From the NCBI GenBank assembly GCA_934193515.1, contig CAKPVJ010000020.1:1-35193 (forward strand): DNA of 35,193 nt. Reading direction: 5' to 3'. Below are positions 8,146-17,230 of the stretch, one piece after another (the stretch's first letter is position 1; each line of letters begins with the position of its first letter). The translations under genes were made by a program, and so were the position numbers. Source of the DNA: an uncultured Megasphaera sp. Lineage in GTDB: Bacteria > Bacillota > Negativicutes > Veillonellales > Megasphaeraceae. Under the pieces are notes generated by a model. The model searched no databases, was not told the origin of the DNA, and saw nothing but the letters and a program-made list of their open reading frames with translations.

Positions 8146-9111
8146 CTAGATTTTGTTTGCAGAGCCGAGCACGCTTTGGATTTTGTGAGCGACGATATCA
8201 TAGATGAACTGACGGCCGTCTTTGAGGTACTGCCGCGGGTCGAAGTGATCTGGATGGGCAGCCAAATGCTGGCGGACGCCGGCTGTCAGGCCCAGGCGCA
8301 GGTCCGAGTCGATGTTGATTTTGCAGACGGCCATGGAAGCAGCTTTACGGAGCTGGTCTTCCGGAATGCCGATAGCGTCGGGCAGATTGCCGCCGTTTTC
8401 GTTGATGATTTTGACGTATTCAGGAACGACAGAAGAAGCGCCGTGTAGGACGATAGGGAATCCAGGGAGCCGTTTGGAAACTTCTTCCAAGATATCGAAG
8501 CGAAGTGTCGGCGGTACGAGAACGCCTTGTTCGTTGCGCGTGCACTGAGCCGGCGTGAATTTGTATGCGCCGTGGCTGGTGCCGATAGCGATAGCCAGGG
8601 AGTCAACGCCGGTACGGCTGACAAATTCTTCTACTTCTTCCGGGCGGGTATAGGATGCTTCATGCGCTGCGACTTTGACTTCGTCTTCGATGCCGGCAAG
8701 CTGGCCCAATTCCCCTTCGACGACGACGCCGTGTGCATGAGCGTATTCGACGACTTTTTTCGTCAACGCGATGTTGTCTTCAAACGAGTGTTTGGAGCCG
8801 TCAATCATAACGGACGTAAAGCCGCCGTCGATGCAGTCTTTGCATGTTTCAAAGTCAGCACCGTGGTCCAGATGAAGGGCAACGGGCAAATCATGATCTT
8901 CCAGGGCAGCTTCCAATAAATGTTTTAAGTAACTAGGTCTTGCATATTTTCTGGCACCGGCAGAAGCCTGCAGAATGATAGGCGAGTGCAAATCCGCTGC
9001 AGCGTCTGTGACACCCTGTACGATTTCCATGTTGTTGATGTTGAATGCACCAATAGCATAGTGACCTTCATACGCTTTTTTAAACATTTCTGTAGTTCCA
9101 ATTAATGGCAT
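8146..9111 (-). CDS. fba: Class II fructose-bisphosphate aldolase
   Basis: This 321-residue zinc-dependent enzyme cleaves fructose-1,6-bisphosphate to dihydroxyacetone phosphate and glyceraldehyde-3-phosphate. Zinc-site residues are visible in LHLDHGAD (about 78–85), GTSHGAYKF (about 177–185) and IVLHGASS (about 220). The VEGELGQLAG segment is typical of the class II family. Length is close to Gram-positive and Negativicutes homologues. It lies 29 bases after the RluA-type gene on the same strand and may be co-transcribed. Tagatose-bisphosphate aldolase is a related alternative; the length and overall sequence favour Fba. Confidence 0.93.
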   Translation of the reverse strand: MPLIGTTEMFKKAYEGHYAIGAFNINNMEIVQGVTDAAADLHSPIILQASAGARKYARPSYLKHLLEAALEDHDLPVALHLDHGADFETCKDCIDGGFTSVMIDGSKHSFEDNIALTKKVVEYAHAHGVVVEGELGQLAGIEDEVKVAAHEASYTRPEEVEEFVSRTGVDSLAIAIGTSHGAYKFTPAQCTRNEQGVLVPPTLRFDILEEVSKRLPGFPIVLHGASSVVPEYVKIINENGGNLPDAIGIPEDQLRKAASMAVCKINIDSDLRLGLTAGVRQHLAAHPDHFDPRQYLKDGRQFIYDIVAHKIQSVLGSANKI

Positions 9112-9140
9112 GTGACATTCCTCCTATTGTTAAAAATTTT

Positions 9141-10031
9141 TTATAGCCTTTGGGATATATAATTCCAGCCAGTCTGTGCTGCGAGATGGTTCATGTCTGC
9201 AGGAAGCCGGGAATTAACGGAGATACATTGACCCGTCATGGGATGAATAAACTGGATGCGGCAGGCATGCAGCGCCTGCCGCTGGATACACGTTCGGGAC
9301 CCGCCGTATAAGTCATCACCGGCGAGCGGAAAGCCCAGATAGCTGCTGTGTACGCGGATTTGATGCGTGCGGCCCGTATGCAGCGTGACCTGCAGCAGGC
9401 TCCAGTCGGCATTGGCCGCCAGGCGCGTAAAGTCCGACCAGGCCGCTTGGCCGCCCGCTGCAGCCTGCCGTTTGATGATGCTGTCCGGACAGCGGGCGAT
9501 AGGGACGCGGACTGACGCAAAGGGACTGGGAAAATACCCTTCGACGATGGCCAGATACGTACGGCTGTAGCCGAGGTCTTTTTTGTCAAACGCCGATTGA
9601 ATCTGCGGCTCTTTGGCAATCATGCACAAGCCGGACGTATTTTTATCCAACCGGTGCATCGGGTGATACGCGCAGTGCAGCCCGTTTTGCTGGTAGTAAT
9701 AGGCCACGGCGTTGGCCAGCGTGCCCGTATGGGCGCCCGACGTAGGATGCATCAGCAGCCCTGCAGGCTTATCGACGACCAGCAGATACTCATCTTCATA
9801 GGCAATGCCGAAAGGAATCGGTTCCGGCGTGAATTTGTTTTGTTCCGGCAGTGACACAGTGACGACATCGCCCGTATGAACGAAATCCCGCGTCGAAGCG
9901 CTGGCTCCGTTGATCGTGCAGATGCCGTTGTGTTTGATGCGGCGGCGCAGTGTCGATGAAACCCCGAAATGGCGCAGCGCACCGAGCAATGAAGTTGGTT
10001 TATCTATTGTTCCTACGGTAAAATGAATCAT
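9141..10031 (-). CDS. RluA-family 23S/tRNA pseudouridine synthase
   Basis: This 296-residue protein has an N-terminal S4-like RNA-binding part (RRRIKHNGICTING, about residues 29–42) and then an RluA catalytic domain. HRLDKNTSG at about residues 126–134 carries the catalytic aspartate, and GRTHQIRVH at about residues 222–230 is the second family motif. The enzyme isomerises specific uridines in rRNA or tRNA. Which RluA subgroup (RluC, RluD or other) cannot be settled by eye. The ATG follows a GAGGAA site. The aldolase gene comes next on the same strand. Confidence 0.9.
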   Translation of the reverse strand: MIHFTVGTIDKPTSLLGALRHFGVSSTLRRRIKHNGICTINGASASTRDFVHTGDVVTVSLPEQNKFTPEPIPFGIAYEDEYLLVVDKPAGLLMHPTSGAHTGTLANAVAYYYQQNGLHCAYHPMHRLDKNTSGLCMIAKEPQIQSAFDKKDLGYSRTYLAIVEGYFPSPFASVRVPIARCPDSIIKRQAAAGGQAAWSDFTRLAANADWSLLQVTLHTGRTHQIRVHSSYLGFPLAGDDLYGGSRTCIQRQALHACRIQFIHPMTGQCISVNSRLPADMNHLAAQTGWNYISQRL

Positions 10032-10183
10032 ATGCGTTCCTCACTGTGTACATAGTACAACTCTATTATACAAAATGCAGAACAATAAATCTATATATTT
10101 CTCTGATTCAAGTCAACTTGTCCTTTTTACGTCCCAATTCCGCTTTTTGCCGTGAGCTTCTGGCAGGAAAGCTGTAAAAAGAG

Positions 10184-10211
10184 TTGACCAACAGCCGGCG
10201 CATAGTATAAT
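10184..10211 (+). promoter_or_regulatory. Promoter of dnaG–rpoD
   Basis: TTGACC, 16 bases, TATAAT. The inferred start lies about 120 bases before the dnaG start, leaving an A/T-rich leader. The 310-base gap 10032–10340 otherwise holds only this leader and the upstream region of the divergent RluA-type gene. Confidence 0.7.
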
Positions 10212-10340
10212 ATAGAAATGTTATGTGCTTTTTATATACAAGCTATCGATTCCTTCTATATTTCTTCTATAAAATAAAAGAAGGAATTTGCAAACACGAT
10301 AGAGAATATATACTACGTCGGAATATTTTGTAAGGTACAG

Positions 10341-12143
10341 GTGATAGGCGTGAAGAAATTTTCCAGCGAATTCATTGAACAGGTGCGGCAGGCAAACGAT
10401 ATTGTCAGTGTCATATCTGAATATGTAGCACTGAAGCGGCAGGGACGAAATTTCTGGGCCTGTTGTCCTTTTCATAATGAAAAAACAGCATCGTTCAGCG
10501 TAGCGGCAGATAAAGGATTTTTTTACTGCTTTGGCTGCCATGCGTCGGGGGATGTGTTCAAATTTATCATGATGAAAGAAAATCTCTCCTTTGCCGAAGC
10601 CGTGGCACGATTGGCCGAACGAGCGCATATCGCACTGCCGGCCGTCGAGAAGACGGCGCAGGAAATCGAGCGGGACCGGCTCGTCGCCCGGTTGTATCAG
10701 ATCAACGAGATGGCAGGAAATTTCTTTCACAACTGTCTGACAAAAACACATTATGGACAGCCGGGACTGGCGTATTTTCACGGTCGTCACGTATCCGATG
10801 ACACTATCCGTGAATTTAAGCTGGGATTTGCCCCGGACAGCTGGAATAAACTGACCGACGCATTTATGAAAAAAGGCGTGGCAGGCAGGGATTTAGTGCG
10901 GCTGGGACTGGCCAAAGAAAAAAACGGCCGTTTTTATGATGCCTTTCGCAACCGCGTCATGTTTCCCATTCGGGACGGACGCAGCCGGATAGTCGGCTTT
11001 GGCGGCCGGGTGCTTGATGACAGCAAGCCGAAATACTTAAATTCGCCGGAAACGCCTATTTTTAACAAACGCCGCTTGTTATTTGCCATGGATTTGGCGC
11101 ATAAAGCCATCTATGAAGAAGGCAAAGCCGTGTTGGTAGAAGGCTATATGGATGTCGTAGCCGCCCATAATCATGGGATTCACAACGTAGTCGCTTCGCT
11201 GGGAACGGCTTTTACGCCGGAACAAGCGCGGCTTTTGCAGCGGCAGGCCAAAGAGCTGGTTCTGTCGTATGACATGGACGGCGCCGGCAGGCAGGCGACG
11301 CTGCGGGCGATGGAAATTGTCCGCGGCATGAGCATGGCCATTCGCGTCGTGTCGCTGCCGCAGGGCAAAGACCCGGATGAATATATCAATACGGCCGGGC
11401 CGGATAAATTCCGGGACGCTGTGAACCACGCGCCCAACGTATTGGATTATATGCTGCAGACGGCGTGCAGGCGGTTTGACCGGACGACGCTGGAAGGCAA
11501 ATCGGCGATTACGGCGATGGTGCTGCCCGTATTGGCAGCCGTAGACAACCGGGTCGTTCTCGAAGCCTTTTTGGCTAAAATGGCTTCGCAGCTGAAAATT
11601 GATGACAATGCCGTGCGCAGTGAATTTAATAAATATATCGCCAAGCATCCCGAACTGGGACAGCAGCAGGTCGTGATTTCGGCTTCTGTATCCCATGAAA
11701 ACGCGGCCGCCCGCGGCAGCGGCGCCATGGCCGTGGCGGAAGAAAATATTTTGCGCTTTCTCTTGGAAAAGCCGGCAGCCTGCGGGCGGATTCAAGAGAA
11801 AATCGACACCGCTTTTTTTACGGATGCCAAACGAAAACATATTTATCAGACGATATTAGACGTCTATACGCAGCAGGGAATGTACACGAAAGGGGACATT
11901 CAAGAAAATTTAACTCCTGAGGAGGCCGAAGAAGTTGCAAGAATTATGATTTTGCAAGATGTACCAATGGATGAAAATGTAGTAATGGACTATGTAAAAC
12001 GATTTCGTCTGGCAGAGCTGCAAAAGCAGTATATGGAACACAGTCGGCGGGCGGCAGCCTACAGCAGGGAGAATGACAGCCGTGTCATAACGGAACTGGC
12101 AGCTTGTAAACAGATAAACGAAGAAATCAAAAAATGGTCTTAA
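10341..12143 (+). CDS. dnaG: DNA primase
   Basis: This 600-residue primase makes the RNA primers for replication. The N-terminal CHC2 zinc ribbon is visible (Cys42, His45, Cys63, Cys66). It is followed by the RNA-polymerase core with the TOPRIM motifs VLVEGYMDV (about residue 263) and SYDMDGAG (about 309). A C-terminal region of about 150 residues should bind the DnaB helicase. The start is taken as GTG with AAGG five bases upstream; a second GTG nine bases on is possible. rpoD follows after 24 bases, so this is the dnaG–rpoD part of the macromolecular synthesis operon without rpsU in front. Confidence 0.96.
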   Translation: MIGVKKFSSEFIEQVRQANDIVSVISEYVALKRQGRNFWACCPFHNEKTASFSVAADKGFFYCFGCHASGDVFKFIMMKENLSFAEAVARLAERAHIALPAVEKTAQEIERDRLVARLYQINEMAGNFFHNCLTKTHYGQPGLAYFHGRHVSDDTIREFKLGFAPDSWNKLTDAFMKKGVAGRDLVRLGLAKEKNGRFYDAFRNRVMFPIRDGRSRIVGFGGRVLDDSKPKYLNSPETPIFNKRRLLFAMDLAHKAIYEEGKAVLVEGYMDVVAAHNHGIHNVVASLGTAFTPEQARLLQRQAKELVLSYDMDGAGRQATLRAMEIVRGMSMAIRVVSLPQGKDPDEYINTAGPDKFRDAVNHAPNVLDYMLQTACRRFDRTTLEGKSAITAMVLPVLAAVDNRVVLEAFLAKMASQLKIDDNAVRSEFNKYIAKHPELGQQQVVISASVSHENAAARGSGAMAVAEENILRFLLEKPAACGRIQEKIDTAFFTDAKRKHIYQTILDVYTQQGMYTKGDIQENLTPEEAEEVARIMILQDVPMDENVVMDYVKRFRLAELQKQYMEHSRRAAAYSRENDSRVITELAACKQINEEIKKWS

Positions 12144-12167
12144 GGAGCAGAAAGGAGCTTGCATATA

Positions 12168-13430
12168 ATGACGAAACCAAATGATACAGCGATGATGACA
12201 GATAAAAAAACAGGTGCTAAAAAAAGCACGGCAAAAAAAAGCAGCAAACGAAAAAATAGCAGAAAAAAAGAACAGGGCAGACAGCTGACGGAGCAGGAAC
12301 GCTTGAAATTGGCACAGCAGCACGTATTGCAGCTGCTGCAGATGGGCCAGAAAAAAGGCAGTCTGACCTATACGGAAATCATGAATGTGCTGGAAGAAGA
12401 CGAACTGACGCCGGAACAAATCGACAAAATGTATGAACTGTTTGCCGACAAAGGCATTGACATTATCGGTGAAGATGACGTCAATGACAACGACGACATT
12501 GATGTGGAAGATGACACCGAAGAAGTACCGGATTTGCATACTGTCGATTTGAGCGTGCCCGAAGGCATCAATATTGACGACCCGGTCCGCATGTATTTGA
12601 AGGAAATCGGCCGTGTGCCCCTGCTGTCTGCAGCAGAAGAAATCACGCTGGCCAAGACGATTGAACGCGGCAATGCAGAAGATGCGACAGAAGAAGAAAT
12701 CAAAGCCGGCACGATTGCCAAGAAAAAATTGACAGACGCCAACCTCCGCCTCGTCGTCAGCATTGCCAAACGGTATGTAGGACGCGGCATGCTGTTTTTG
12801 GATTTGATTCAAGAAGGCAATCTGGGTCTATTGAAAGCCGTTGACAAGTTTGACTACAGCAAAGGGTATAAATTCAGTACCTATGCGACATGGTGGATTC
12901 GCCAGGCGATTACGCGCGCCATTGCCGACCAGGCTCGCACGATTCGTATTCCTGTGCATATGGTGGAAACGATTAACAAGCTCATCCGTATTTCCCGCCA
13001 GCTCCTGCAGGATAAAGGCCGCGAACCCTTGCCGGAAGAAATCGCGGAAAAAATGGAAATCCCTGTAGAACGCGTACGGGAAATTATGAAAATCGCACAG
13101 GAACCGGTTTCGCTGGAAACACCAATCGGTGAAGAAGAAGACTCCCATTTGGGCGACTTTATCGAAGATTCGGAAGCCGTCGCACCGGATGATGCCGCAT
13201 CCTTCATTTTGCTGAAAGAACAAATCGAAGACGTCTTTTCGTGTCTGACAGACCGCGAACGCAAAGTACTGTACCTGCGCTTTGGCCTGAAAGACGGCCG
13301 GCCGCGCACGCTGGAAGAAGTAGGCCAGCATTTTAACGTCACGCGCGAACGTATCCGTCAGATTGAAGGCAAAGCCCTCAGCAAACTGAGAAATTGGGGC
13401 AAACGGGAAAAGATTAAAGATTTTCTTTAA
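12168..13430 (+). CDS. rpoD: Primary sigma factor RpoD/SigA
   Basis: This 420-residue housekeeping sigma factor has a lysine-rich N-terminus (about residues 10–45) and a region 1.1-like segment. Region 1.2 begins at DDPVRMYLKEIG. Region 2 includes KFSTYATWWIRQAITRA, which opens and reads the -10 box. Region 3 follows, then region 4 with TLEEVGQHFNVTRERIRQIE, the helix-turn-helix for the -35 box. An in-frame TTG three codons upstream lies on top of the Shine-Dalgarno site, so the ATG is preferred. It is transcribed with dnaG. The consensus promoters found in this window agree with its intact recognition helices. Confidence 0.97.
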   Translation: MTKPNDTAMMTDKKTGAKKSTAKKSSKRKNSRKKEQGRQLTEQERLKLAQQHVLQLLQMGQKKGSLTYTEIMNVLEEDELTPEQIDKMYELFADKGIDIIGEDDVNDNDDIDVEDDTEEVPDLHTVDLSVPEGINIDDPVRMYLKEIGRVPLLSAAEEITLAKTIERGNAEDATEEEIKAGTIAKKKLTDANLRLVVSIAKRYVGRGMLFLDLIQEGNLGLLKAVDKFDYSKGYKFSTYATWWIRQAITRAIADQARTIRIPVHMVETINKLIRISRQLLQDKGREPLPEEIAEKMEIPVERVREIMKIAQEPVSLETPIGEEEDSHLGDFIEDSEAVAPDDAASFILLKEQIEDVFSCLTDRERKVLYLRFGLKDGRPRTLEEVGQHFNVTRERIRQIEGKALSKLRNWGKREKIKDFL

Positions 13431-13440
13431 GAGACAGTAC

Positions 13441-13469
13441 TTGACGGCATTCCGTTATTATCGTATAAT
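13441..13469 (+). promoter_or_regulatory. Promoter of the tRNA gene
   Basis: TTGACG, a 17-base spacer, TATAAT, starting ten bases after the rpoD stop. An AGTAAGGC/GCCTTACT hairpin (13475–13496) follows at the expected start point and would form the pre-tRNA 5' leader. Confidence 0.8.
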
Positions 13470-13500
13470 TATTTAGTAAGGCTCCTAAGCCTTACTGTTT

Positions 13501-13575
13501 GGGCCTATAGCTCAGCGGTAGAGCCCCCGGCTCATAACCGGTTGGTCCCTGGTTCAAATCCAGGTGGGCCCACCA
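13501..13575 (+). tRNA. tRNA with anticodon CAU (Met elongator or Ile2)
   Basis: A complete cloverleaf can be drawn. Acceptor arms are GGGCCTA and TGGGCCC, followed by A and an encoded CCA. The D stem is GCTC/GAGC, the anticodon loop is CTCATAA, and the T arm is CCTGG-TTCAAAT-CCAGG. The G1–C72 pair and the lack of three G–C pairs closing the anticodon stem exclude initiator tRNA. CAU can read AUG (Met), or AUA after lysidine modification (Ile2); the acceptor resembles both types in Firmicutes, so I leave this open. Confidence 0.93.
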
Positions 13576-13580
13576 ACCAG

Positions 13581-13618
13581 AACTCCTGTCTTATCCTTGT
13601 AGGACAGGAGTTTTTTTA
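13581..13618 (+). terminator. Terminator of the tRNA gene
   Basis: The arms AACTCCTGTC and GACAGGAGTT enclose a short loop, followed by seven T. It starts six bases after the tRNA CCA end. Confidence 0.9.
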
Positions 13619-13649
13619 TGTCCTGTTGACAACGCCGCGATGGGAAATG

Positions 13650-13679
13650 TTGACAGGTAAATGAGAAAAAACGTATAAT
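13650..13679 (+). promoter_or_regulatory. Promoter of the DUF535 gene
   Basis: TTGACA, an 18-base spacer, TATAAT. It is a near-perfect housekeeping promoter about 60 bases before the start codon. Confidence 0.8.
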
Positions 13680-13738
13680 ATAGCTTGCTATTGTGATGTT
13701 ATCGGTTTACGCGCATTGCCTGTGAAGGAGGCTCTTTC

Positions 13739-14740
13739 ATGCATAGTATATCTTATTTTTGGCGATTGTCTCGCAGGATTTACCGTCCTCGAAATTTTCA
13801 GGAAAACAAACGGGCTGTCGTCTTTTTTTTCCGCGCCGCTGCCAATCGGTCCCTGTTTGAACAGTTATATACCTTTTTGGATGCCTATGAACCCATGCAG
13901 GGATTTTTGGAACAGCAAGATCCGGATTTTCAGGAAGTGATGACGCGCGTCTTTTTATTCAAAAATTCGACGATGTCCCAGCGGCTGAACGCCCTGCTGC
14001 ATCATTTCACAATTCTGCGGACGTTTTTTACAGACGAAGTCATTCACAACATCTATTGGGGCCGCGGCTATACCTTGTGGAAATCGACAGATGAATCCAT
14101 GCCGCTGGAAGCACGGCTTCTCTTTGATACAGGCCAGCGTAAAGAAGGCTTTATGTCGCTGTATTTGTATCATGAAGGCGAAATGATTTACCATTTTAAT
14201 TTCCGCTTTGATTACAACGCCGCCGGAAAACCGTCTATGTATATCGGCACGATTCAAGGATCCAAGCATGGCCTGGATACGACCAAAGTATTGACCAAAA
14301 AATTATTCGGCTATCGGCCCAAGAATTTTATCTTGTATCTCATGCGTATTTTGGTGCAGACGCTGGGCATTCAGGATATGTATGTCATCAGTGATGAAGG
14401 ATTTTATACCAACAGCCATATGCTGCGCGGCAATCGTTCCAAAAAGACGAATTTCAACGGCTTTTGGCGCGATGAAGGTGCTGTCAGCGACGATACGGAA
14501 CGCTGGTATTTCCGCCTGCCCATTGAAGAAAAACGCCGTAAATACGGTGAAATTAAATCCCAAAAGCGCAACCTTTTCCGCAAACGCTACTTGCTGATGG
14601 ATCGGATTATGCCGACCTATGTCGAAGCCATACGCGGTCTGTTCCGACAGGGTTTTGCGCCCACACCGTCGGCAGTCGATGAAGCGACGATTGTAGACAA
14701 ACCGGCTGACTACGACCCGATTGAAGCACCGAAACAATAA
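13739..14740 (+). CDS. DUF535 (VirK/YbjX-like) protein
   Basis: This 333-residue soluble protein is basic in its second half. The order of conserved pieces fits DUF535: an N-terminal helical part, YLYHEGEMIYHFNFRF (about 141–156), MYIGTIQGSK (about 167–176) and the GFYTNSHMLRGNRSKK region (about 222–237). The family was linked to virulence through Shigella VirK and to membrane stress through E. coli YbjX; the biochemical role is unknown. No signal peptide or membrane segment is seen. GGAGG lies 9 bases before the ATG. It stands alone between its own promoter and a terminator. Confidence 0.8.
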   Translation: MHSISYFWRLSRRIYRPRNFQENKRAVVFFFRAAANRSLFEQLYTFLDAYEPMQGFLEQQDPDFQEVMTRVFLFKNSTMSQRLNALLHHFTILRTFFTDEVIHNIYWGRGYTLWKSTDESMPLEARLLFDTGQRKEGFMSLYLYHEGEMIYHFNFRFDYNAAGKPSMYIGTIQGSKHGLDTTKVLTKKLFGYRPKNFILYLMRILVQTLGIQDMYVISDEGFYTNSHMLRGNRSKKTNFNGFWRDEGAVSDDTERWYFRLPIEEKRRKYGEIKSQKRNLFRKRYLLMDRIMPTYVEAIRGLFRQGFAPTPSAVDEATIVDKPADYDPIEAPKQ

Positions 14741-14876
14741 AAGCAGGACAGTAACAGAGGAGAACGTGTAGTCCTTGTTGCGGCAGCTCGGCTGCGATAC
14801 CGTTTTAGGTACAGCGGTTGCTGCCTGATGATTCATATGCTGCAAACTGCAAACTAAAAATTTTTATAACTATATG

Positions 14877-14916
14877 AAAAAACGTCTGTGTCCTAACGGA
14901 TAGAGACGTTTTTTTG
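14877..14916 (+). terminator. Terminator after the DUF535 gene
   Basis: AAAAACGTCT pairs with AGACGTTTTT around a 14-base loop and runs into a T tract. The rest of the 14741–15072 gap holds the next promoter and no gene I can support. Confidence 0.8.
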
Positions 14917-15004
14917 CTGTATAGAAACGGTCAAGGGGCATGGAATCTATAGGGGTTAGACTACTGCAGCACCGAGAGGCATGGGAGGGCGCAGGGCAAA
15001 CGGC

Positions 15005-15033
15005 TTGAAGATACAGGGCAGATACGATACAAT
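15005..15033 (+). promoter_or_regulatory. Promoter of the LtaS-like gene
   Basis: TTGAAG, 17 bases, TACAAT, about 40 bases before the gene start. Confidence 0.6.
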
Positions 15034-15072
15034 AAAAACATCTTTACGAGCAGGAGGCAGACAATAGCGTAT

Positions 15073-16980
15073 ATGGGAAAACGATTTTTACAGTATATAC
15101 AGCAGGATATCAAGCTGTTTTTGTATTTAGAATGTTTGATTATGATATTTCGGCTGGCGTTTATCGCTGTCTATGCCGGGCAGTTGAACACGGCCGGATG
15201 GAGTGAAATCGGCTATGCCTTGTGGGTCGGCATGCGAATCAGCCTGAAAACGACGGCGTTTTTGACGGCCTTTTCATTGATATTTGCTACGATTTGCGGC
15301 AGTCTTTGGAAACGCTGGCCGGCAGAGACGATACGCTTGGTCGTGGGAAGCATCGCGTCGGGGCTCTTGGCATTGCTCTTTATGATTCGCATTCCCTACT
15401 ATCAAGTGTTTCATGCGACCTTTAACATTATGGTTTTCAACGGCATGCAGGACGATACCCATGCCATTTGGGACACGATGGTCCATCAGTATCAATTATG
15501 GCCGCGGCTGGCCGGAGCCGTGCTTTTAATCGCTGTCGTCGTGTATGGCTGGAACTATCTGCTGCATACGAAGACTTGGCAGCCTGTGCGGCATCAGCGG
15601 CTGTACTGCCTCGTCGTGATTTTGCTGCTTCCTGCGTTTGGCGCGTTTTGCCGCTTTGGCGGCGCCTTTAGTTCAGACAACGGCATTCCGTGGGAAAGTG
15701 CGGCTCGGACGAAAAACACGCTGCTGAATGAAGCGATTCTCGACGATGGGCAGGCGATGTATCGGGCCTATTCGACGTATCAACGGGCACACGAACGGGC
15801 AGTACGCGCGATTGCGCCTGCAGAATTGAAACAGGCGATTGCCGTACTGGGCGGCCGGCCGCAGGCAGCTACGCTGGATGAAGCCTTTACGCGGACCAAT
15901 GCCAAACCGCTGCTGCCGCATAAACCGAAGCAAGTCGTCGTCATTTTGGGCGAAAATTATGCGTTGTGGCCGCTGTTGGAACCGTATAAACCACTGGGCC
16001 TGGCCAAAACAGGGGAAATGCTGGCAGAAAACGGTGCCTATACCTATCAGTTCCTGGCCAACGGCAACGGGACGATGACCTCCCTCAACGGATTTATTAC
16101 GGGCTTGCCGGATGTCGGCATGTATCAAAACTACCTGATGGGCAAAAACGGCGACGTAGATAAATTAGGCATCGCTTCCGTCATGAAGAAGCTGGGATAC
16201 AAGACGGTCTTTTGGTATGGCGGCCTGCGGAGCTGGCAGGATTTGGGCGATTTTTCCCGGCGGGAAGGGTTTGATGAATTTCACTGTGCCGATGAAATCG
16301 CATCGGAAAACGGCGCAACGGCCTGGGGCGTAGCTGATGAAGATTTGTTCCATGCTGTAGAGCAGTATATGGATACAGAAGATACACCGACCTTTCATTT
16401 TATCTTGACGACAACCAATCATCCGCCTTTTGCCTATGACGTCGATGCCAAAGGATTCCCGCGCAGCGAAGTAGAAGCCAAGCTGACGGCGTCTATCCCG
16501 ACGGATACAGCGACTATCAATCAGCTGGGCCATATTTGGTATGCCGATGATGTCATGGGAAAATTCATTCATGCCGTAGAAGCCAAAGACGCATCGACCC
16601 TCTTTGTCGTCACTGGCGACCATGCGGAACGGTTTGATTTTGCGTCCAATGTATCTTTGCCGGAATTGAGCGGCATCCCGTGCTTTTTCTATGGTGCCGG
16701 CGTGACGAAAGATATGGTAAAGACGACAGATACAGGCAGTCATCTGCAGATTGCCCCGACCTTGGCGGCTTTGATTGGCCCGGCAGGCAGTACGTATGAA
16801 TCGCTGCTGCCGCCGCTGATGGGTTCGGATACAGCCTTCAACCATCGGCTGATTATCGAAAACGGCCGCATGCAGGAACAAAAGGCTATGACAGACGAAG
16901 CCTTTAAGCAGTATATAGAAGCCGCGCGAACCGTCGCCATTTGGCGCATAACCAAAGGCAACGCCATTCCGCAGGAATAG
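15073..16980 (+). CDS. LtaS/MdoB-like sulfatase-fold membrane enzyme
   Basis: This 635-residue protein has about five N-terminal membrane helices (to about residue 200) and a large external sulfatase-fold domain. In the domain, Glu of ILGENY (about residue 298), Thr334 in NGNGTMTSL and Asp516–His517 in VTGDHAERF occupy the places of metal ligands and the nucleophilic Thr of lipoteichoic acid synthase and phosphoglycerol transferases. It probably transfers a phosphoglycerol-type group onto an envelope glycan or lipid. Negativicutes have an outer membrane and are not known for classical lipoteichoic acid, so the acceptor is open. The best Shine-Dalgarno site, AGGAGG, lies 14 bases before the ATG, unusually far; an ATA codon sits at the ideal distance. 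Confidence 0.85.
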   Translation: MGKRFLQYIQQDIKLFLYLECLIMIFRLAFIAVYAGQLNTAGWSEIGYALWVGMRISLKTTAFLTAFSLIFATICGSLWKRWPAETIRLVVGSIASGLLALLFMIRIPYYQVFHATFNIMVFNGMQDDTHAIWDTMVHQYQLWPRLAGAVLLIAVVVYGWNYLLHTKTWQPVRHQRLYCLVVILLLPAFGAFCRFGGAFSSDNGIPWESAARTKNTLLNEAILDDGQAMYRAYSTYQRAHERAVRAIAPAELKQAIAVLGGRPQAATLDEAFTRTNAKPLLPHKPKQVVVILGENYALWPLLEPYKPLGLAKTGEMLAENGAYTYQFLANGNGTMTSLNGFITGLPDVGMYQNYLMGKNGDVDKLGIASVMKKLGYKTVFWYGGLRSWQDLGDFSRREGFDEFHCADEIASENGATAWGVADEDLFHAVEQYMDTEDTPTFHFILTTTNHPPFAYDVDAKGFPRSEVEAKLTASIPTDTATINQLGHIWYADDVMGKFIHAVEAKDASTLFVVTGDHAERFDFASNVSLPELSGIPCFFYGAGVTKDMVKTTDTGSHLQIAPTLAALIGPAGSTYESLLPPLMGSDTAFNHRLIIENGRMQEQKAMTDEAFKQYIEAARTVAIWRITKGNAIPQE

Positions 16981-17012
16981 AGGAATACATAGATTCGCGC
17001 AAGTCTTATACA

Positions 17013-17066
17013 GAAAAAAGGACCGCCTGCCGTCAGATGGTAGTTCTGACGCTGGGAGGTCCTTTT
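17013..17066 (+). terminator. Terminator after the LtaS-like gene
   Basis: AAAAAGGACC pairs with GGTCCTTTT around an internally paired loop (CGTCAGA / TCTGACG), starting about 30 bases after the stop. Confidence 0.75.
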
Positions 17067-17148
17067 CTATCTCAGTGGTTCGGTTTTTGTCTGCCCTTTG
17101 CCGCACTAGAAGCGTACGGCTGCAAAGATACCCTTAATATGGTATAGC

Positions 17149-17200
17149 AAAAAAGGCTGTGCCACAGGAGAATGGTTAGTTCCTAGTGGCACAGCCTTTT
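17149..17200 (-). terminator. Terminator of the thioesterase gene
   Basis: AAAAGGCTGTGCCAC pairs with GTGGCACAGCCTTTT. It lies about 30 bases downstream of the minus-strand stop, with a T-run on that strand. Confidence 0.85.
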
Positions 17201-17230
17201 GATGCGTTTTATTCTCTGCGTATGCAGCGA

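Noticed and set aside
13501..13575. Initiator tRNA-fMet
   Set aside because: The first acceptor pair is G–C and the anticodon stem lacks the three consecutive G–C pairs of initiator tRNA.
15673..17106. Long minus-strand ORFs opposite the LtaS-like gene
   Set aside because: They are shadows of a well-supported gene on the other strand and match no family.
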